DNA from: Dysosmobacter sp.
GTDB taxonomy: Bacteria; Bacillota; Clostridia; Oscillospirales; Oscillospiraceae
Assembly: GCA_026169195.1 (NCBI GenBank)
Contig: JAPFEH010000006.1
Location: forward strand, 23,243 to 87,242
DNA: 64,000 bases
Direction of reading: 5' to 3'
Below the pieces are notes generated by a model. That model was given only the letters and a program-made list of their open reading frames with translations, was not told where the DNA came from and made no database searches. Position 1 is the first letter of the stretch. Every line of letters starts with the position of its first letter. Made by a program: the position numbers and the translations under genes. Shown piece by piece: positions 43,964 through 52,214 of this stretch.

Positions 43964-43994
43964 CCTTATTACCAAACACCAGAGGAGGCTGTCT

Positions 43995-45506
43995 ATGGAG
44001 ACTTACATTGCAGCTTTGGATCAGGGAACGACCAGCTCCAGAGCGATCTTATTCAACCGGGAGGGTGCGATTGTCGCCCGGGCGCAGCACCCCTTCCGTC
44101 AGATCTATCCCCAGCCCGGCTGGGTGGAGCATGACCCCATGGAGATCTGGGCAACAGAAAAGCGCGCGCTGGCTGAGGCGGTGGATGCCGCCCATATCGA
44201 TCCGAAGCAGATCGCGGCGCTTGGGATTACCAACCAGCGCGAGACTGCAATTTTATGGGAGCGGGCAACAGGGCGTCCGGTATGCAATGCCATTGTCTGG
44301 CAGTGCCGCCGCACGGCGGCCATCTGTGACCGGTTGAAGGCAGAGGGGCTGGCAGCAACGGTGGAGGAAAAAACAGGCCTGCTGATCGACGCGTATTTCT
44401 CCGGCACCAAGATCCAGTGGATGCTGGACCATATTCCGGGCGCCCGGGAGCGGGCGGAGCGGGGAGAACTGTGCGCCGGTACGGTGGACTCGTGGCTCAT
44501 TTGGAACCTGACCGGCGGGAAGGCGCATGTAACCGATGTTTCCAACGCTTCCCGCACAATGCTTTTCAATATTCATACGCTGCAATGGGATGAGGAACTG
44601 TGCAGGGCGATGAGAATTCCCATGGCGCTGCTGCCGCAGCCGCGGTCCAGCAGTGAAGTATACGGCACGGTGGCGCCGGAGATTCCCGGATTGGAGGATC
44701 TGGCGGGAATTCCCATCTGCGGCAGCGCCGGAGACCAGCCGGCGGCGTTGTTCGGGCAGGGCTGCTTTGCGCAGGGACAGGCCAAAAATACATATGGCAC
44801 GGGATGCTTCACCCTGATGAACGTGGGAGGGGAGGCGGTCCGCTCCCGGTCCGGACTGGTAACGTCTGTTGGATGGATGCTGAATGGTCAGGTCACGTAT
44901 GCGCTGGAGGGCAGCGTTTTTAATGCCGGCAGTACCATCCAGTGGCTGCGGGACGAGCTGGGCCTGATTGAGACCGCGCCGGACTGTGACCGTCTGGCAG
45001 AAAGTGTACCGTCCTCCGGCGGTGTGTATATCGTACCGGCTTTTACGGGGCTGGGAGCGCCTTACTGGGATATGTATGCCCGCGGGACCATCGTGGGCTT
45101 GACCAGAGGAACGACCCGCGCTCATTTGGCGCGGGCGGTGCTGGACTCCATCGCCTTTCAGGTGACGGATCTGGTGCGTGCCATGAATGAAGACGCGCCT
45201 TGCCCCATCACCACTCTGCGGGTAGACGGCGGCGCATCGGTCAGTGATATTCTGATGCAGACGCAGGCGGATCTTCTCCGCCTGCCGGTGGACCGGCCTG
45301 CGCAGGTGGAGACGACCGCCTTCGGTGCGGCGGCCTTGGCGGGTCTTGCCGCAGGCGTCTGGAGCGGCTTCGGGGAGCTGGAGAATCTGCGCCGCAGCCA
45401 GCACGTTTTTCTTCCTCAGCGGGAGGAAGCAGCCTGCCGGACAGAGTACCGCCAGTGGCGGCGGGCGGTGGACCGCGCCCGGAACTGGATTGAAAACGAT
45501 GTGTAA
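43995..45506 (+). CDS. glpK: Glycerol kinase
   Basis: A 503-aa FGGY-family kinase phosphorylating glycerol to glycerol-3-phosphate. The N-terminal [12 protein letters not shown], the glycerol-binding region ([12 protein letters not shown]), the ATPase motif [10 protein letters not shown] and the FGGY signature region ([22 protein letters not shown]) are intact. Length is typical (about 500 aa). I chose ATG 43995 (AGAGGAGG upstream). No glpF or glpD is adjacent; the neighbour is a lipase-like hydrolase. Confidence 0.96.
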   Translation: METYIAALDQGTTSSRAILFNREGAIVARAQHPFRQIYPQPGWVEHDPMEIWATEKRALAEAVDAAHIDPKQIAALGITNQRETAILWERATGRPVCNAIVWQCRRTAAICDRLKAEGLAATVEEKTGLLIDAYFSGTKIQWMLDHIPGARERAERGELCAGTVDSWLIWNLTGGKAHVTDVSNASRTMLFNIHTLQWDEELCRAMRIPMALLPQPRSSSEVYGTVAPEIPGLEDLAGIPICGSAGDQPAALFGQGCFAQGQAKNTYGTGCFTLMNVGGEAVRSRSGLVTSVGWMLNGQVTYALEGSVFNAGSTIQWLRDELGLIETAPDCDRLAESVPSSGGVYIVPAFTGLGAPYWDMYARGTIVGLTRGTTRAHLARAVLDSIAFQVTDLVRAMNEDAPCPITTLRVDGGASVSDILMQTQADLLRLPVDRPAQVETTAFGAAALAGLAAGVWSGFGELENLRRSQHVFLPQREEAACRTEYRQWRRAVDRARNWIENDV

Positions 45507-45522
45507 ACAAATGGAAAAGCGG

Positions 45523-45551
45523 TTGCGTTTTTCAGGAAACTCAGCTATACT
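45523..45551 (+). promoter_or_regulatory. Promoter of the zinc-ribbon gene
   Basis: TTGCGT, 17-bp spacer, TATACT, starting 17 nt after the glpK stop. Confidence 0.7.
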
Positions 45552-45601
45552 TGGGCTATCAAAATCGGCCTGAGGCCAAAGGATAGAAAGGGGATTTTCA
45601 A

Positions 45602-45979
45602 ATGGCTTTTTTCGATGAACTGACCAAGAAGGCAAAAGGTGTGGCCGCGGTTGCCGCGGATAAGGCGAAAGACGCTGCCGAGCAGACCAAGCTCTCTGTT
45701 GCCATTGCAGGCGAGCAGCGGGAGATCGATAAGAATTGCCGCATCATCGGCGAGTGGTTTGTCAATGAGTATGAAGGGGAGATCCCCGATGCCGTCCGTG
45801 ATGTGGTGGAAGCGGTCAACGCGTCCAAGGCCAAGATCGCGGAGCTGGAGGCTGCCAAAGAGGCCGTCAAGGACGAGCCCGTGGTGGAGATCGTAACGGC
45901 AGAGAAGGCTTGCCCCATCTGCGGAGCAAAGTCTGACAGCAAGTTCTGCCCCCAGTGCGGCGCTCCGATGGGGGAGTGA
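45602..45979 (+). CDS. Helical protein with C-terminal zinc ribbon
   Basis: A 125-aa cytoplasmic protein. About 90 residues of Ala/Lys/Glu-rich helix (ELTKKAKGVAAVAADKAKDAAEQTK...) end in a zinc ribbon CPIC-x8-CPQC (ACPICGAKSDSKFCPQCG). The layout is common in Clostridial small proteins of unknown role. AAAGG precedes ATG. It is monocistronic with its own promoter and terminator. It resembles the truncated gene at window position 1. Confidence 0.82.
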   Translation: MAFFDELTKKAKGVAAVAADKAKDAAEQTKLSVAIAGEQREIDKNCRIIGEWFVNEYEGEIPDAVRDVVEAVNASKAKIAELEAAKEAVKDEPVVEIVTAEKACPICGAKSDSKFCPQCGAPMGE

Positions 45980-46038
45980 CCTGATGTCCGCTTTGCGGAC
46001 AGAGGTCGGTTTCTGTCGGACAAATTTACGAATGGATC

Positions 46039-46072
46039 AGAGGACCTCTTGCGGAGGTCCTCTTCCTTTTTT
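46039..46072 (+). terminator. Terminator of the zinc-ribbon gene
   Basis: AGAGGACCTC-TTGCG-GAGGTCCTCT followed by TCCTTTTTT. Confidence 0.9.
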
Positions 46073-46152
46073 GCTTACTGGTGCAAACGCTGAAGATGCG
46101 GTCAACAGGTTGATTTGACAGCAGGAAATGGCTGGAAAGGTGGCATTTGTCA

Positions 46153-46181
46153 TAGACAGGGGAAAAGAAACCGCCTATGCT
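46153..46181 (+). promoter_or_regulatory. Candidate promoter for the 124-aa gene
   Basis: TAGACA, 17-bp spacer, TATGCT, 28 nt before ATG 46209. The -35 has one mismatch from consensus; no other gene is near. Confidence 0.6.
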
Positions 46182-46208
46182 TAAAAAAACAGGAATGGAG
46201 GCGGTTTG

Positions 46209-46583
46209 ATGGCACTATTTACCCTGAAGTCTCAAGCGCAGAGCCACGCACTGGAGGACGCGGCCCGGGACCGCAAATCCTCCGAACGGGCAGAACAGTT
46301 CCGCGTCAGCCGACGGGCGATCTATTTTCCGGCCTTTCCCGGAGACCGGTATCTGCCGTTTGAGGCACTGGACGCGGTGAAGGTGCGCAGCACCGCCCTC
46401 AGCATCACCGGAAGCTGCGGCAAACAGCTGCCGATGATCTGTCTGCGGGCTGTGTATGACGGAACGGATTATAAGGATTTTCTCTTTGAAAAGGCCGCTT
46501 CGGCGGAGAAAGTCCTCCGCCGGATCCGGGATGCCCGGCCGGAGCTGCCGATGGATCTGTGCGAGCCCTTCTGCGGGCGTTAG
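46209..46583 (+). CDS. Conserved-looking protein of unknown function
   Basis: A 124-aa soluble protein. The N-terminus is polar (KSQAQSHALEDAARDRKSSERAEQ), then a beta-rich core (IYFPAFPGDRYLPFEALDAVKVRSTALSITG) and YDGTDYKDFLFEKAASAEKVLRRI. The strand pattern could be a PH-like fold, but no family is recognised. I chose ATG 46209 over TTG 46206 because GGAGG lies 7 nt upstream. It is monocistronic, flanked by a promoter and a strong terminator. Confidence 0.75.
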   Translation: MALFTLKSQAQSHALEDAARDRKSSERAEQFRVSRRAIYFPAFPGDRYLPFEALDAVKVRSTALSITGSCGKQLPMICLRAVYDGTDYKDFLFEKAASAEKVLRRIRDARPELPMDLCEPFCGR

Positions 46584-46594
46584 AGCAATCAAAA

Positions 46595-46632
46595 CAGGAC
46601 ACCGCTCACAAAGAGCGGTGTCCTGTTTTTTC
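46595..46632 (+). terminator. Bidirectional terminator between convergent genes
   Basis: ACAGGACACCGCTC / GAGCGGTGTCCTGT with an ACAAA loop and T-tract; A residues at the left allow use by the minus-strand gene ending at 46650. Confidence 0.9.
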
Positions 46633-46649
46633 CATGGAATAAGGGGGAA

Positions 46650-47354
46650 TCAGAATTTATTGCGGATCACCTGATGGGCATCGCCGGTTGCAAGATCTGT
46701 ATAGCGCACAAAGAGAGAGACCTTGTTGTCGGGATTCAAGGCATCCCACAGCTGGTTTGCCAGCGTTTCGGCGTCAGGGGCATCCAGAGCGACCCGCCGG
46801 GGCTCACCTTCAAAGGAGGGGAGGGGAGTGCCGTCGCCCAGATACGTGTGGATGAACCGACCCTCTCCTGCCAGCGGGTGGTCATAGGTGAAGAAGAACC
46901 GGTGGCAGCAGCTGGGGTCGCCGTCGGCGGATTTCAGAATGGACAGGCGGAAACTGCCGTTTTTGCAGAGGATTCCGGAGATGCGGGGGGTGTAGTTGGG
47001 GCTGTCCGGTTCAAATTCACGGGTATGCAGAGCCTGACCGAAGCTGCGGCCCTCCAGAAGACCATCACGGATGGTATCCGTCTGGTCGCCGTTGGTGACA
47101 ATGAGGTCGCCGCCCACCTGACGGACGGGATGATAGATGATGAGGCTGGGATCCGTCATTTTGGAGGGATCGTGGGCCTCGGTGCGGATGCCGTCTTCCG
47201 TGACGGTGAAGACCCGATTCCGGGAATTTTCGCTGCGGCCCATAATGAAGTAGGCTGCCACAGCATACCGGTTGTCGGCGCTGCGGCCCAGAAGGATGCC
47301 GCGGCCGGGGTAGGCGTTGTGTTTGAGCATTTCGGTGAGATTCAGCTTTTCCAT
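46650..47354 (-). CDS. IMP cyclohydrolase-like (PurO family) protein
   Basis: A 234-aa protein matching the archaeal-type IMP cyclohydrolase family (PurO). It shows the N-terminal NAYPGRGILLGRS, FIMGRSENSRNRVF and a C-terminal FVRYTDLATGD. PurO closes FAICAR to IMP, the last step of de novo purine synthesis; most bacteria use PurH. Bacterial homologs exist in Clostridia, and the exact role here is not proven. AAGGAG precedes ATG. It lies 15 nt after the YgjP-like gene stop, so the two are likely co-transcribed. Confidence 0.83.
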   Translation of the reverse strand: MEKLNLTEMLKHNAYPGRGILLGRSADNRYAVAAYFIMGRSENSRNRVFTVTEDGIRTEAHDPSKMTDPSLIIYHPVRQVGGDLIVTNGDQTDTIRDGLLEGRSFGQALHTREFEPDSPNYTPRISGILCKNGSFRLSILKSADGDPSCCHRFFFTYDHPLAGEGRFIHTYLGDGTPLPSFEGEPRRVALDAPDAETLANQLWDALNPDNKVSLFVRYTDLATGDAHQVIRNKF

Positions 47355-47369
47355 TGGGATTCTCCTTCT

Positions 47370-47897
47370 TTATTTTAAGAGTTTTTTTCGCGTTTTCCAG
47401 TCAGGCAGGGTTTGTTCCAGCAGCGCATAGAAGCGGGGACCGTGATTTTTTTCGCGGATGTGGCACAGTTCATGGACGACCACCAGATCAATGGCTGCTT
47501 CCGGCTGTTCCATGAGGAAACAGGAGAAGCAAAGACTGTTTTTTCCGCTGCAGCTGCCGTACCGCTTTCTGGCGGCGGTGATTTTCAGTCCGGTGGGGAC
47601 CAGCCCCGTTTTCTGACTCCACTGGGCGACCTTTTGCGGAAGGATGGCGCGTGCCTTGGCTTTTAAGGCTTCGATATCCTCGGGTGTGGGGGGAGGTGGG
47701 GCGGCGGCCATGCGCTGGCGCTGCCGCTCCAGATGGGTGCGGAGCCAGACTTCGTGGGTGGCGACAAAGGCGCAGATGCTGGCTTGCGAGGCGTTTATGG
47801 GAGCCCGGATCAGAACGCGGCAGTCAGGTGTGATCTCCAGAGCCAGCGTTCTCCGGCGGGAGCGGATCAGTTCATACGTTTCCATGGAAGAGAGCAT
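47370..47897 (-). CDS. YgjP-like (M48/DUF45) metallopeptidase-like protein
   Basis: A 175-aa protein with a zinc peptidase motif HELCH (VVHELCHIREKNHGPRF) and preceding RKRYGSCSGKNSLCFSCFLM typical of the YgjP/DUF45 (SprT-like) family. The N-terminal part (ELIRSRRRTLALEI) and WLRTHLERQ also fit. I chose ATG 47897, with AGGTG upstream, over the track start that adds 28 unlike residues; ATG 47885 is an alternative. It precedes the PurO-like gene. The substrate is unknown. Confidence 0.85.
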   Translation of the reverse strand: MLSSMETYELIRSRRRTLALEITPDCRVLIRAPINASQASICAFVATHEVWLRTHLERQRQRMAAAPPPPTPEDIEALKAKARAILPQKVAQWSQKTGLVPTGLKITAARKRYGSCSGKNSLCFSCFLMEQPEAAIDLVVVHELCHIREKNHGPRFYALLEQTLPDWKTRKKLLK

Positions 47898-47938
47898 AAC
47901 ACACCTGCTGAAAAATGTAAATAGAAAGGTAATACCAT

Positions 47939-47974
47939 AATTGCCGCGGGCAGTTGAGGCTGCCTGCGGCAATT
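47939..47974 (-). terminator. Hairpin after the lipoprotein gene
   Basis: AATTGCCGCGGGCAG / CTGCCTGCGGCAATT with a 6-nt loop, one G-U pair, just beyond the stop at 47978. The following T-tract is weak (ATTATGG). Confidence 0.5.
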
Positions 47975-47977
47975 TGC

Positions 47978-48150
47978 TCAATCCGCCTCACGAAACAGAA
48001 TGCGGAGGAAGGGGCGGCTCTCGTTTCGCAGCAGCTGGCCGTTTTCCGCAGTGTAGGTCTGTGCCAGCGGGGTAAGAGTCAGGGTGACCAGCACATCCCT
48101 GCCTTCCTGCCGGACATCAGCGGCGGAGAGAAAGAGATTGGAGTCCCCCA
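47978..48150 (-). other. Displaced C-terminal tail of the lipoprotein gene
   Basis: A second minus-strand frame encodes about 57 residues (VLVTLTLTPLAQTYTAENG, FLRILFREAD) that look like a beta-rich end of the upstream lipoprotein. Its own start is unconvincing. Joined with 48117-48896 across the C5 run, the product would be 305 aa. Confidence 0.55.
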
Positions 48151-48896
48151 AGTGTTCCGGCGGGAAAGGAGGTGGGCAGGCCGCAGGTCGCATTGGACGT
48201 TGGGTCTGCTGTGCCGCTTTCCAGAACCGTGTCACGAAAGGTCAGAATACAGGCGTCACCGGCAAAGGTGATTTCCGTTACGGGGATAGAACTGGCGGCA
48301 TCAAAAAAGCCGTCTGCATTCTCCGCTGTGGGCCCGAATACTGCCTCGACCCCTTCGATGGTCACCCGCAGATCGACCAGTGCCTCGGAACCGTGGGGGC
48401 AACCAATGGTATAGCATTCTCCGCGGGGAGCCCAGTAAGGGCTGTCGGTTTCGATGCCATACTGTTGATGCGTGGGAAGCGGCTGTCCGGTTTCATCCAG
48501 TCGAAGTGCGGCGTAAGCGGTGCGGAGGGAGGGAAAGGACCGGCCGGCGTTGATGGGGTTGCCGGTTCCCTGCAGGATTTGAACCTGTCCCGCGCCTGTG
48601 ATTTTGTAAGAGAGGATATCGTGGGTACAAAAGGTCAGGGGGCAGCACTGACCTGTCTTGCCATAGATCCAGTCAAACTGTCCGTTATTTGGGTCATTGC
48701 TGCTGTATACCAGAAAATCACATCCGTAGGGTGTGATTTTGCTTTCCTCCCCGTAGACCTCCCGGATGGAATCCTCCGTTACCGGCAGGGGCAGGACGCC
48801 TTCGGGGGAGTCGCTTTTGCCATCAGACGGATGTGACGGAGATCCGCAGCCGGACAGCAGTGCCAGGACCAATAAAATCGGGAGCATTCGCCGCAT
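48117..48896 (-). CDS. Lipoprotein, apparently frameshifted near its C-terminus
   Basis: A 259-aa predicted lipoprotein from ATG 48896 (AAGGAGG upstream): MRRMLPILLVLALLSGCGS gives lipobox LSGC. The body (YGEESKITPYGCDFLVYSS, IYGKTGQCCPLTFCTHDILSY) has several Cys residues and no recognised family. The frame runs into LQSLSLRR and stops at 48117, while another frame continues from the same place (DSNLFLSAADVRQEG...) to a stop at 47978. Read as one gene it needs one base fewer, most simply in the C5 run at 48145-48149. The track start 49025 is not used. Confidence 0.6.
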   Translation of the reverse strand: MRRMLPILLVLALLSGCGSPSHPSDGKSDSPEGVLPLPVTEDSIREVYGEESKITPYGCDFLVYSSNDPNNGQFDWIYGKTGQCCPLTFCTHDILSYKITGAGQVQILQGTGNPINAGRSFPSLRTAYAALRLDETGQPLPTHQQYGIETDSPYWAPRGECYTIGCPHGSEALVDLRVTIEGVEAVFGPTAENADGFFDAASSIPVTEITFAGDACILTFRDTVLESGTADPTSNATCGLPTSFPAGTLGGLQSLSLRR

Positions 48897-48974
48897 AAAA
48901 ATCGCCTCCTTTTCTTTAAGTATATTGGGGATGTCCGGAAAAGTCGTTACAGGGCGGTGACAGAGCGGTAACAG

Positions 48975-49003
48975 TTGACAATGTTCCTCGAAATCGGTAC
49001 AAT
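48975..49003 (+). promoter_or_regulatory. Promoter of proS
   Basis: TTGACA, 17-bp spacer, TACAAT, 60 nt before ATG 49064. Confidence 0.85.
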
Positions 49004-49063
49004 AGAAATCCAGTGAAAACCGCACTTGCGAGATATGATATATAAAGGTAAAGGAAGAGGATT

Positions 49064-50503
49064 ATGGCACAGGATAAAAGACAAGTGGACGCCATTACCG
49101 CCCGGGATGTGGATTTTGCCCAGTGGTATACGGACGTCTGCAAAAAAGCGGAGTTGATCGACTATACGTCTGTAAAGGGAATGTTCATTTACCGCCCTTA
49201 TGGCTATGCGATCTGGGAAAATATCCAGCAGGAGCTGGACCGGCGCTTCAAGGAGACCGGACATGAGAATGTATATCTGCCCGTTCTGATCCCCGAGTCT
49301 CTGCTGCAGAAGGAGAAGGATCATGTGGAGGGCTTTGCGCCGGAGTGCGCCTGGGTCACCATGGGCGGCAGCGAAAAGCTGGAGGACCGCCTGTGCGTCC
49401 GTCCCACCTCTGAGACCCTGTTTTGTGAGCATTATGCAAACATCATCCACTCTTGGCGGGACCTGCCCAAGCTTTATAACCAGTGGTGCTCTGTGCTGCG
49501 GTGGGAGAAGACCTCCCGTCCCTTCCTGCGCCATCGGGAATTTTTGTGGCAGGAAGGCCACACCATGCACGCTACGGAGGAAGAGGCCCGCGCCGAAACC
49601 ATGCAGATGCTGAACATCTATGCGGACTTTATGGAAAACTATCTGGCGATGCCGGTGATCCGGGGCCGTAAAACGGAAAAGGAGAAGTTCAAGGGCGCTG
49701 AGGAGACCTATACGGTGGAGTGCATGATGCATGACCACAAGGCGCTGCAGGCCGGTACCAGCCACTATTTCGGCGACGGATTTGCCAAGGCCTTTGACAT
49801 TACCTTTGCCGGCAAGGATAATCAACCTCATTACCCCCACCAGACTTCCTGGGGTGTATCCACCCGCATGATCGGCGGTATCATCATGACCCACGGTGAT
49901 GACAACGGTCTGGTGCTGCCGCCCCGGGTGGCGCCTGTTCAGGCGGTAGTGATCCCTGTGGCACAGCACAAGCCCGGCGTGCTGGAGGCTGCCTCCGGCC
50001 TCAAGGAGCGGCTGCTGGCTGCCGGAATCCGCTGCAAGCTGGACGATTCCGACAACTCTCCCGGCTGGAAGTTTGCCGAGTATGAGATGAAGGGCGTGCC
50101 TCTGCGGGTGGAGATCGGTCCCAAGGACATGGAGAAGGAGCAGTGCGTCATCGCCCGCCGGGATACCGGAGAGAAGGTGCCGGTGGCGCTGGCGGAGCTG
50201 GAGACCAGAGTGAAGGAACTGCTGGACGCCGTTCATGACAATATGTATGCCATGGCTCTGGCCAACCGTGAGGAGAATACCTTTGATATCAAGACGCCGG
50301 AGGAGGCAAAGGCCATCGTGGATGGCAAGGGCGGATTCCTGCGGTCCAAGTGGTGCGGTTCTCTGGAGTGCGAGATGGCAATGAAGGAGCGGGCAGGTGT
50401 CTCTTCCCGCTGTATGCCGCTCAAGCAGTCCGGCGTTGAGGGTGTCTGCCCTGTGTGCGGAAAAGCGTGTGCCACCGATATTTATTGGGGTGTGGCATAT
50501 TAA
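49064..50503 (+). CDS. proS: Prolyl-tRNA synthetase, short archaeal/eukaryote-like type
   Basis: A 479-aa class II synthetase without the bacterial INS editing insert (bacterial type about 570 aa), so of the archaeal/eukaryote-like ProRS class common in Clostridia. Motifs: [25 protein letters not shown], motif 2-like [31 protein letters not shown] and motif 3 [23 protein letters not shown]-terminal zinc-type region has CMPL...[11 protein letters not shown]. The RBS is GGAAGAGG. Its own promoter is strong; the terminator at 50686 closes the unit. Confidence 0.96.
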   Translation: MAQDKRQVDAITARDVDFAQWYTDVCKKAELIDYTSVKGMFIYRPYGYAIWENIQQELDRRFKETGHENVYLPVLIPESLLQKEKDHVEGFAPECAWVTMGGSEKLEDRLCVRPTSETLFCEHYANIIHSWRDLPKLYNQWCSVLRWEKTSRPFLRHREFLWQEGHTMHATEEEARAETMQMLNIYADFMENYLAMPVIRGRKTEKEKFKGAEETYTVECMMHDHKALQAGTSHYFGDGFAKAFDITFAGKDNQPHYPHQTSWGVSTRMIGGIIMTHGDDNGLVLPPRVAPVQAVVIPVAQHKPGVLEAASGLKERLLAAGIRCKLDDSDNSPGWKFAEYEMKGVPLRVEIGPKDMEKEQCVIARRDTGEKVPVALAELETRVKELLDAVHDNMYAMALANREENTFDIKTPEEAKAIVDGKGGFLRSKWCGSLECEMAMKERAGVSSRCMPLKQSGVEGVCPVCGKACATDIYWGVAY

Positions 50504-50542
50504 CAGGAAACGGAGCTGAATCCCGCAGCGCGGCGGGAATGG

Positions 50543-50647
50543 ATGGAAGAGTTCTTTTCGCTTCAGGAGGTGGATGAACTTCCGGAAGAAGAAAAACGGA
50601 ATCTGAAGATCCTAGACGATGGATTCCCGGAGAAGCCGTTCTGTTGA
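50543..50647 (+). CDS. Small ORF in frame after proS
   Basis: A 34-aa acidic ORF (MEEFFSLQEVDELPEEEK...) too short for the track. It is in the same frame as proS and, without the proS TAA at 50501, the sequence from QETELNPAARREW would read straight into it. No RBS is convincing (ATG preceded by CGGGAATGG). It may be a small peptide gene or a decayed C-terminal extension. Confidence 0.35.
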   Translation: MEEFFSLQEVDELPEEEKRNLKILDDGFPEKPFC

Positions 50648-50685
50648 CCCTGCCGAAAAAAATTCAAAATTTTATAAAAAACAGA

Positions 50686-50719
50686 GAAAACCCTCTTGAC
50701 ATCGGGAGGGTTTTCTTTT
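50686..50719 (+). terminator. Terminator of proS, overlapping the S10 promoter
   Basis: GAAAACCCTC / GAGGGTTTTC stem with a 10-nt loop and TTTTATT. The -35 of the next promoter lies in the loop. Confidence 0.8.
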
Positions 50720-50724
50720 ATTAT
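50696..50724 (+). promoter_or_regulatory. Promoter of the S10-spc ribosomal operon
   Basis: TTGACA (50696-50701), 17-bp spacer, TATTAT (50719-50724). The consensus -35 is inside the upstream terminator loop, so the two signals share DNA. Confidence 0.75.
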
Positions 50725-50729
50725 AAATG

Positions 50730-51019
50730 GGTCCGCGCGGAAAGCTGTCGGCTTTCGCTGTGGACACTGCGATGAACCGGGAGATTGCTCCGAAAGGAGG
50801 TAACTTCCGGGGAGTATGTCCGATCATCGGGCGGCTGAGAGGATCTGTACGTTGCGTATATCGCCACGCCATGATCTGTTACCGGCCGGAGGAGCATTCC
50901 TTATGCCGGTATTTTTCATGAGCAGGAATGATACGCACGGATAAGCGTATAGAAAAACGCTCTCGCCGTAGGTCGTCGAGACTTCGTAAAACTACCTACG
51001 AAATCAGGAGGAAACAACC
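50730..51019 (+). promoter_or_regulatory. Long structured leader of the S10 operon
   Basis: About 290 nt of untranslated leader precede rpsJ. It has several self-complementary segments, including CGTAGGT / ACCTACG at 50967-51000, just before the AGGAGG of rpsJ. A 64-codon frame (50727) has no coding character. It may carry autoregulatory control by a ribosomal protein, as the S10 leader does in other bacteria; no known Rfam motif is recognised. Confidence 0.45.
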
Positions 51020-51331
51020 ATGGCACAGAAAGAAATGATCCGCATTCGTCTGAAGGCCTATGACCATCAGGTCATCGACCAGAGCGCAGAGAAGATCGTG
51101 GAGACTGCCAAGCGCACCGGCGCTGAGGTGTCCGGCCCCATCCCTCTGCCCACCAAGAAGGAAGTCGTCACCATCCTGCGCGCTGTGCACAAGTACAAGG
51201 ACAGCCGTGAGCAGTTCGAGCGCCGTACGCATAAGCGGCTCATCGACATCACCAAGTCCACGCCTAAGACCGTAGAGGCTCTGATGGCTCTGGAGCTGCC
51301 CGCCGGTGTGGAGATCGAGATCAAGCTGTAA
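51020..51331 (+). CDS. rpsJ: 30S ribosomal protein S10
   Basis: A 103-aa protein of standard length. [25 protein letters not shown] is the S10 signature region, with [16 protein letters not shown] further on. It lies in the 30S head and doubles as NusE in antitermination. First gene of the S10-spc operon, with AGGAGG and a structured leader; 145 nt separate it from rplC. Confidence 0.97.
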   Translation: MAQKEMIRIRLKAYDHQVIDQSAEKIVETAKRTGAEVSGPIPLPTKKEVVTILRAVHKYKDSREQFERRTHKRLIDITKSTPKTVEALMALELPAGVEIEIKL

Positions 51332-51476
51332 TCGGCAGCGCTTCCTAATTTACAACATTGTTTGCTGTCCATGTCCGCCGACTTGCGAGGCGGACGGGTC
51401 ATGTCGGCAGAGCAATGCGGCGGCACCCAAGCCGGACGTATCTAAGCCGACCAATAACCTTTAAGGAGGAACATAC
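51332..51476 (+). other. 145-nt rpsJ-rplC intercistronic region
   Basis: Noncoding and unusually long for this operon. It includes the stem-forming GTCCGCC...GGCGGAC (near 51373-51396) and ends AAGGAGG before rplC. No promoter of good quality is visible. Confidence 0.5.
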
Positions 51477-52196
51477 ATGAAAGCAATCATCGGCAAAAAA
51501 GTGGGCATGTCCCAGATTTTTGACGAGAACGGCCATGTGATCCCCGTCACCGTGATCGAGGCGGGTCCCTGTGTGGTCGTTCAGAAGAAGACTTCCGAAA
51601 AGGAAGGCTACGAGGCTGTTCAGCTGGGCTACGAGGATGTCCCCGAGCGGAAGCTGACCAAGCCCGAGATGGGTCACTTGAACAAGGCTGGCGCCGCTCC
51701 CAAGAAGCACCTGCGGGAGTTCAATCTGGACAACGCTGCCGAGCTGAATATCGGCGACATCGTCAAGGCTGACACCTTCAAGGTTGGCGACTTCGTGGAC
51801 GTCACCGGTATTTCCAAGGGCCACGGCTTCGCCGGCGTTGTCAAGCGTCACGGCGCTGCCATCAAGCGCATGACCCACGGCGGCGGCCCCGTCCACCGTC
51901 ATCAGGGCGCTCTGGCTGCCGGTACCGATCCCGCCCGTATCTTCAAGGGCCGCGACGGCGCCGGCCACATGGGTGTGGATCAGGTCACGGTCCAGAACCT
52001 GTCCGTTGTGAAGGTTGATCCTGAGCTGAATATGCTGGTCGTCTGCGGCGCCATCCCCGGCCCCAAGGGCGGTCTGGTGACCATTAAGTCCACTGTCAAG
52101 GTCCACAAGGTCAAGCAGGCCGGCGCTGACATCAGCAAGAACCCGCAGAAGGCTTCCGGCCGCAACCCGCAGAAGGCTTCCGCCAGAAACAAATAA
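51477..52196 (+). CDS. rplC: 50S ribosomal protein L3 with repeat-bearing tail
   Basis: A 239-aa L3, about 30 residues longer than the usual 205-210. The core motifs FKVGDFVDVTGISKGHGFAGVVKRHG and HRHQGALAAGTDPARIFKGRDGAGHMG are intact and the protein binds 23S rRNA near the peptidyl transferase centre. The C-terminal extension ADISKNPQKASGRNPQKASARNK holds two copies of NPQKAS. AAGGAGG precedes ATG. Follows rpsJ. Confidence 0.96.
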   Translation: MKAIIGKKVGMSQIFDENGHVIPVTVIEAGPCVVVQKKTSEKEGYEAVQLGYEDVPERKLTKPEMGHLNKAGAAPKKHLREFNLDNAAELNIGDIVKADTFKVGDFVDVTGISKGHGFAGVVKRHGAAIKRMTHGGGPVHRHQGALAAGTDPARIFKGRDGAGHMGVDQVTVQNLSVVKVDPELNMLVVCGAIPGPKGGLVTIKSTVKVHKVKQAGADISKNPQKASGRNPQKASARNK

Positions 52197-52214
52197 GAAA
52201 GGGGTGCGTGAGTA

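Noticed and set aside
50727-50921. 64-aa ORF in the S10 leader
   Set aside because: Its start overlaps the promoter region without RBS, and composition is that of structured RNA leader.
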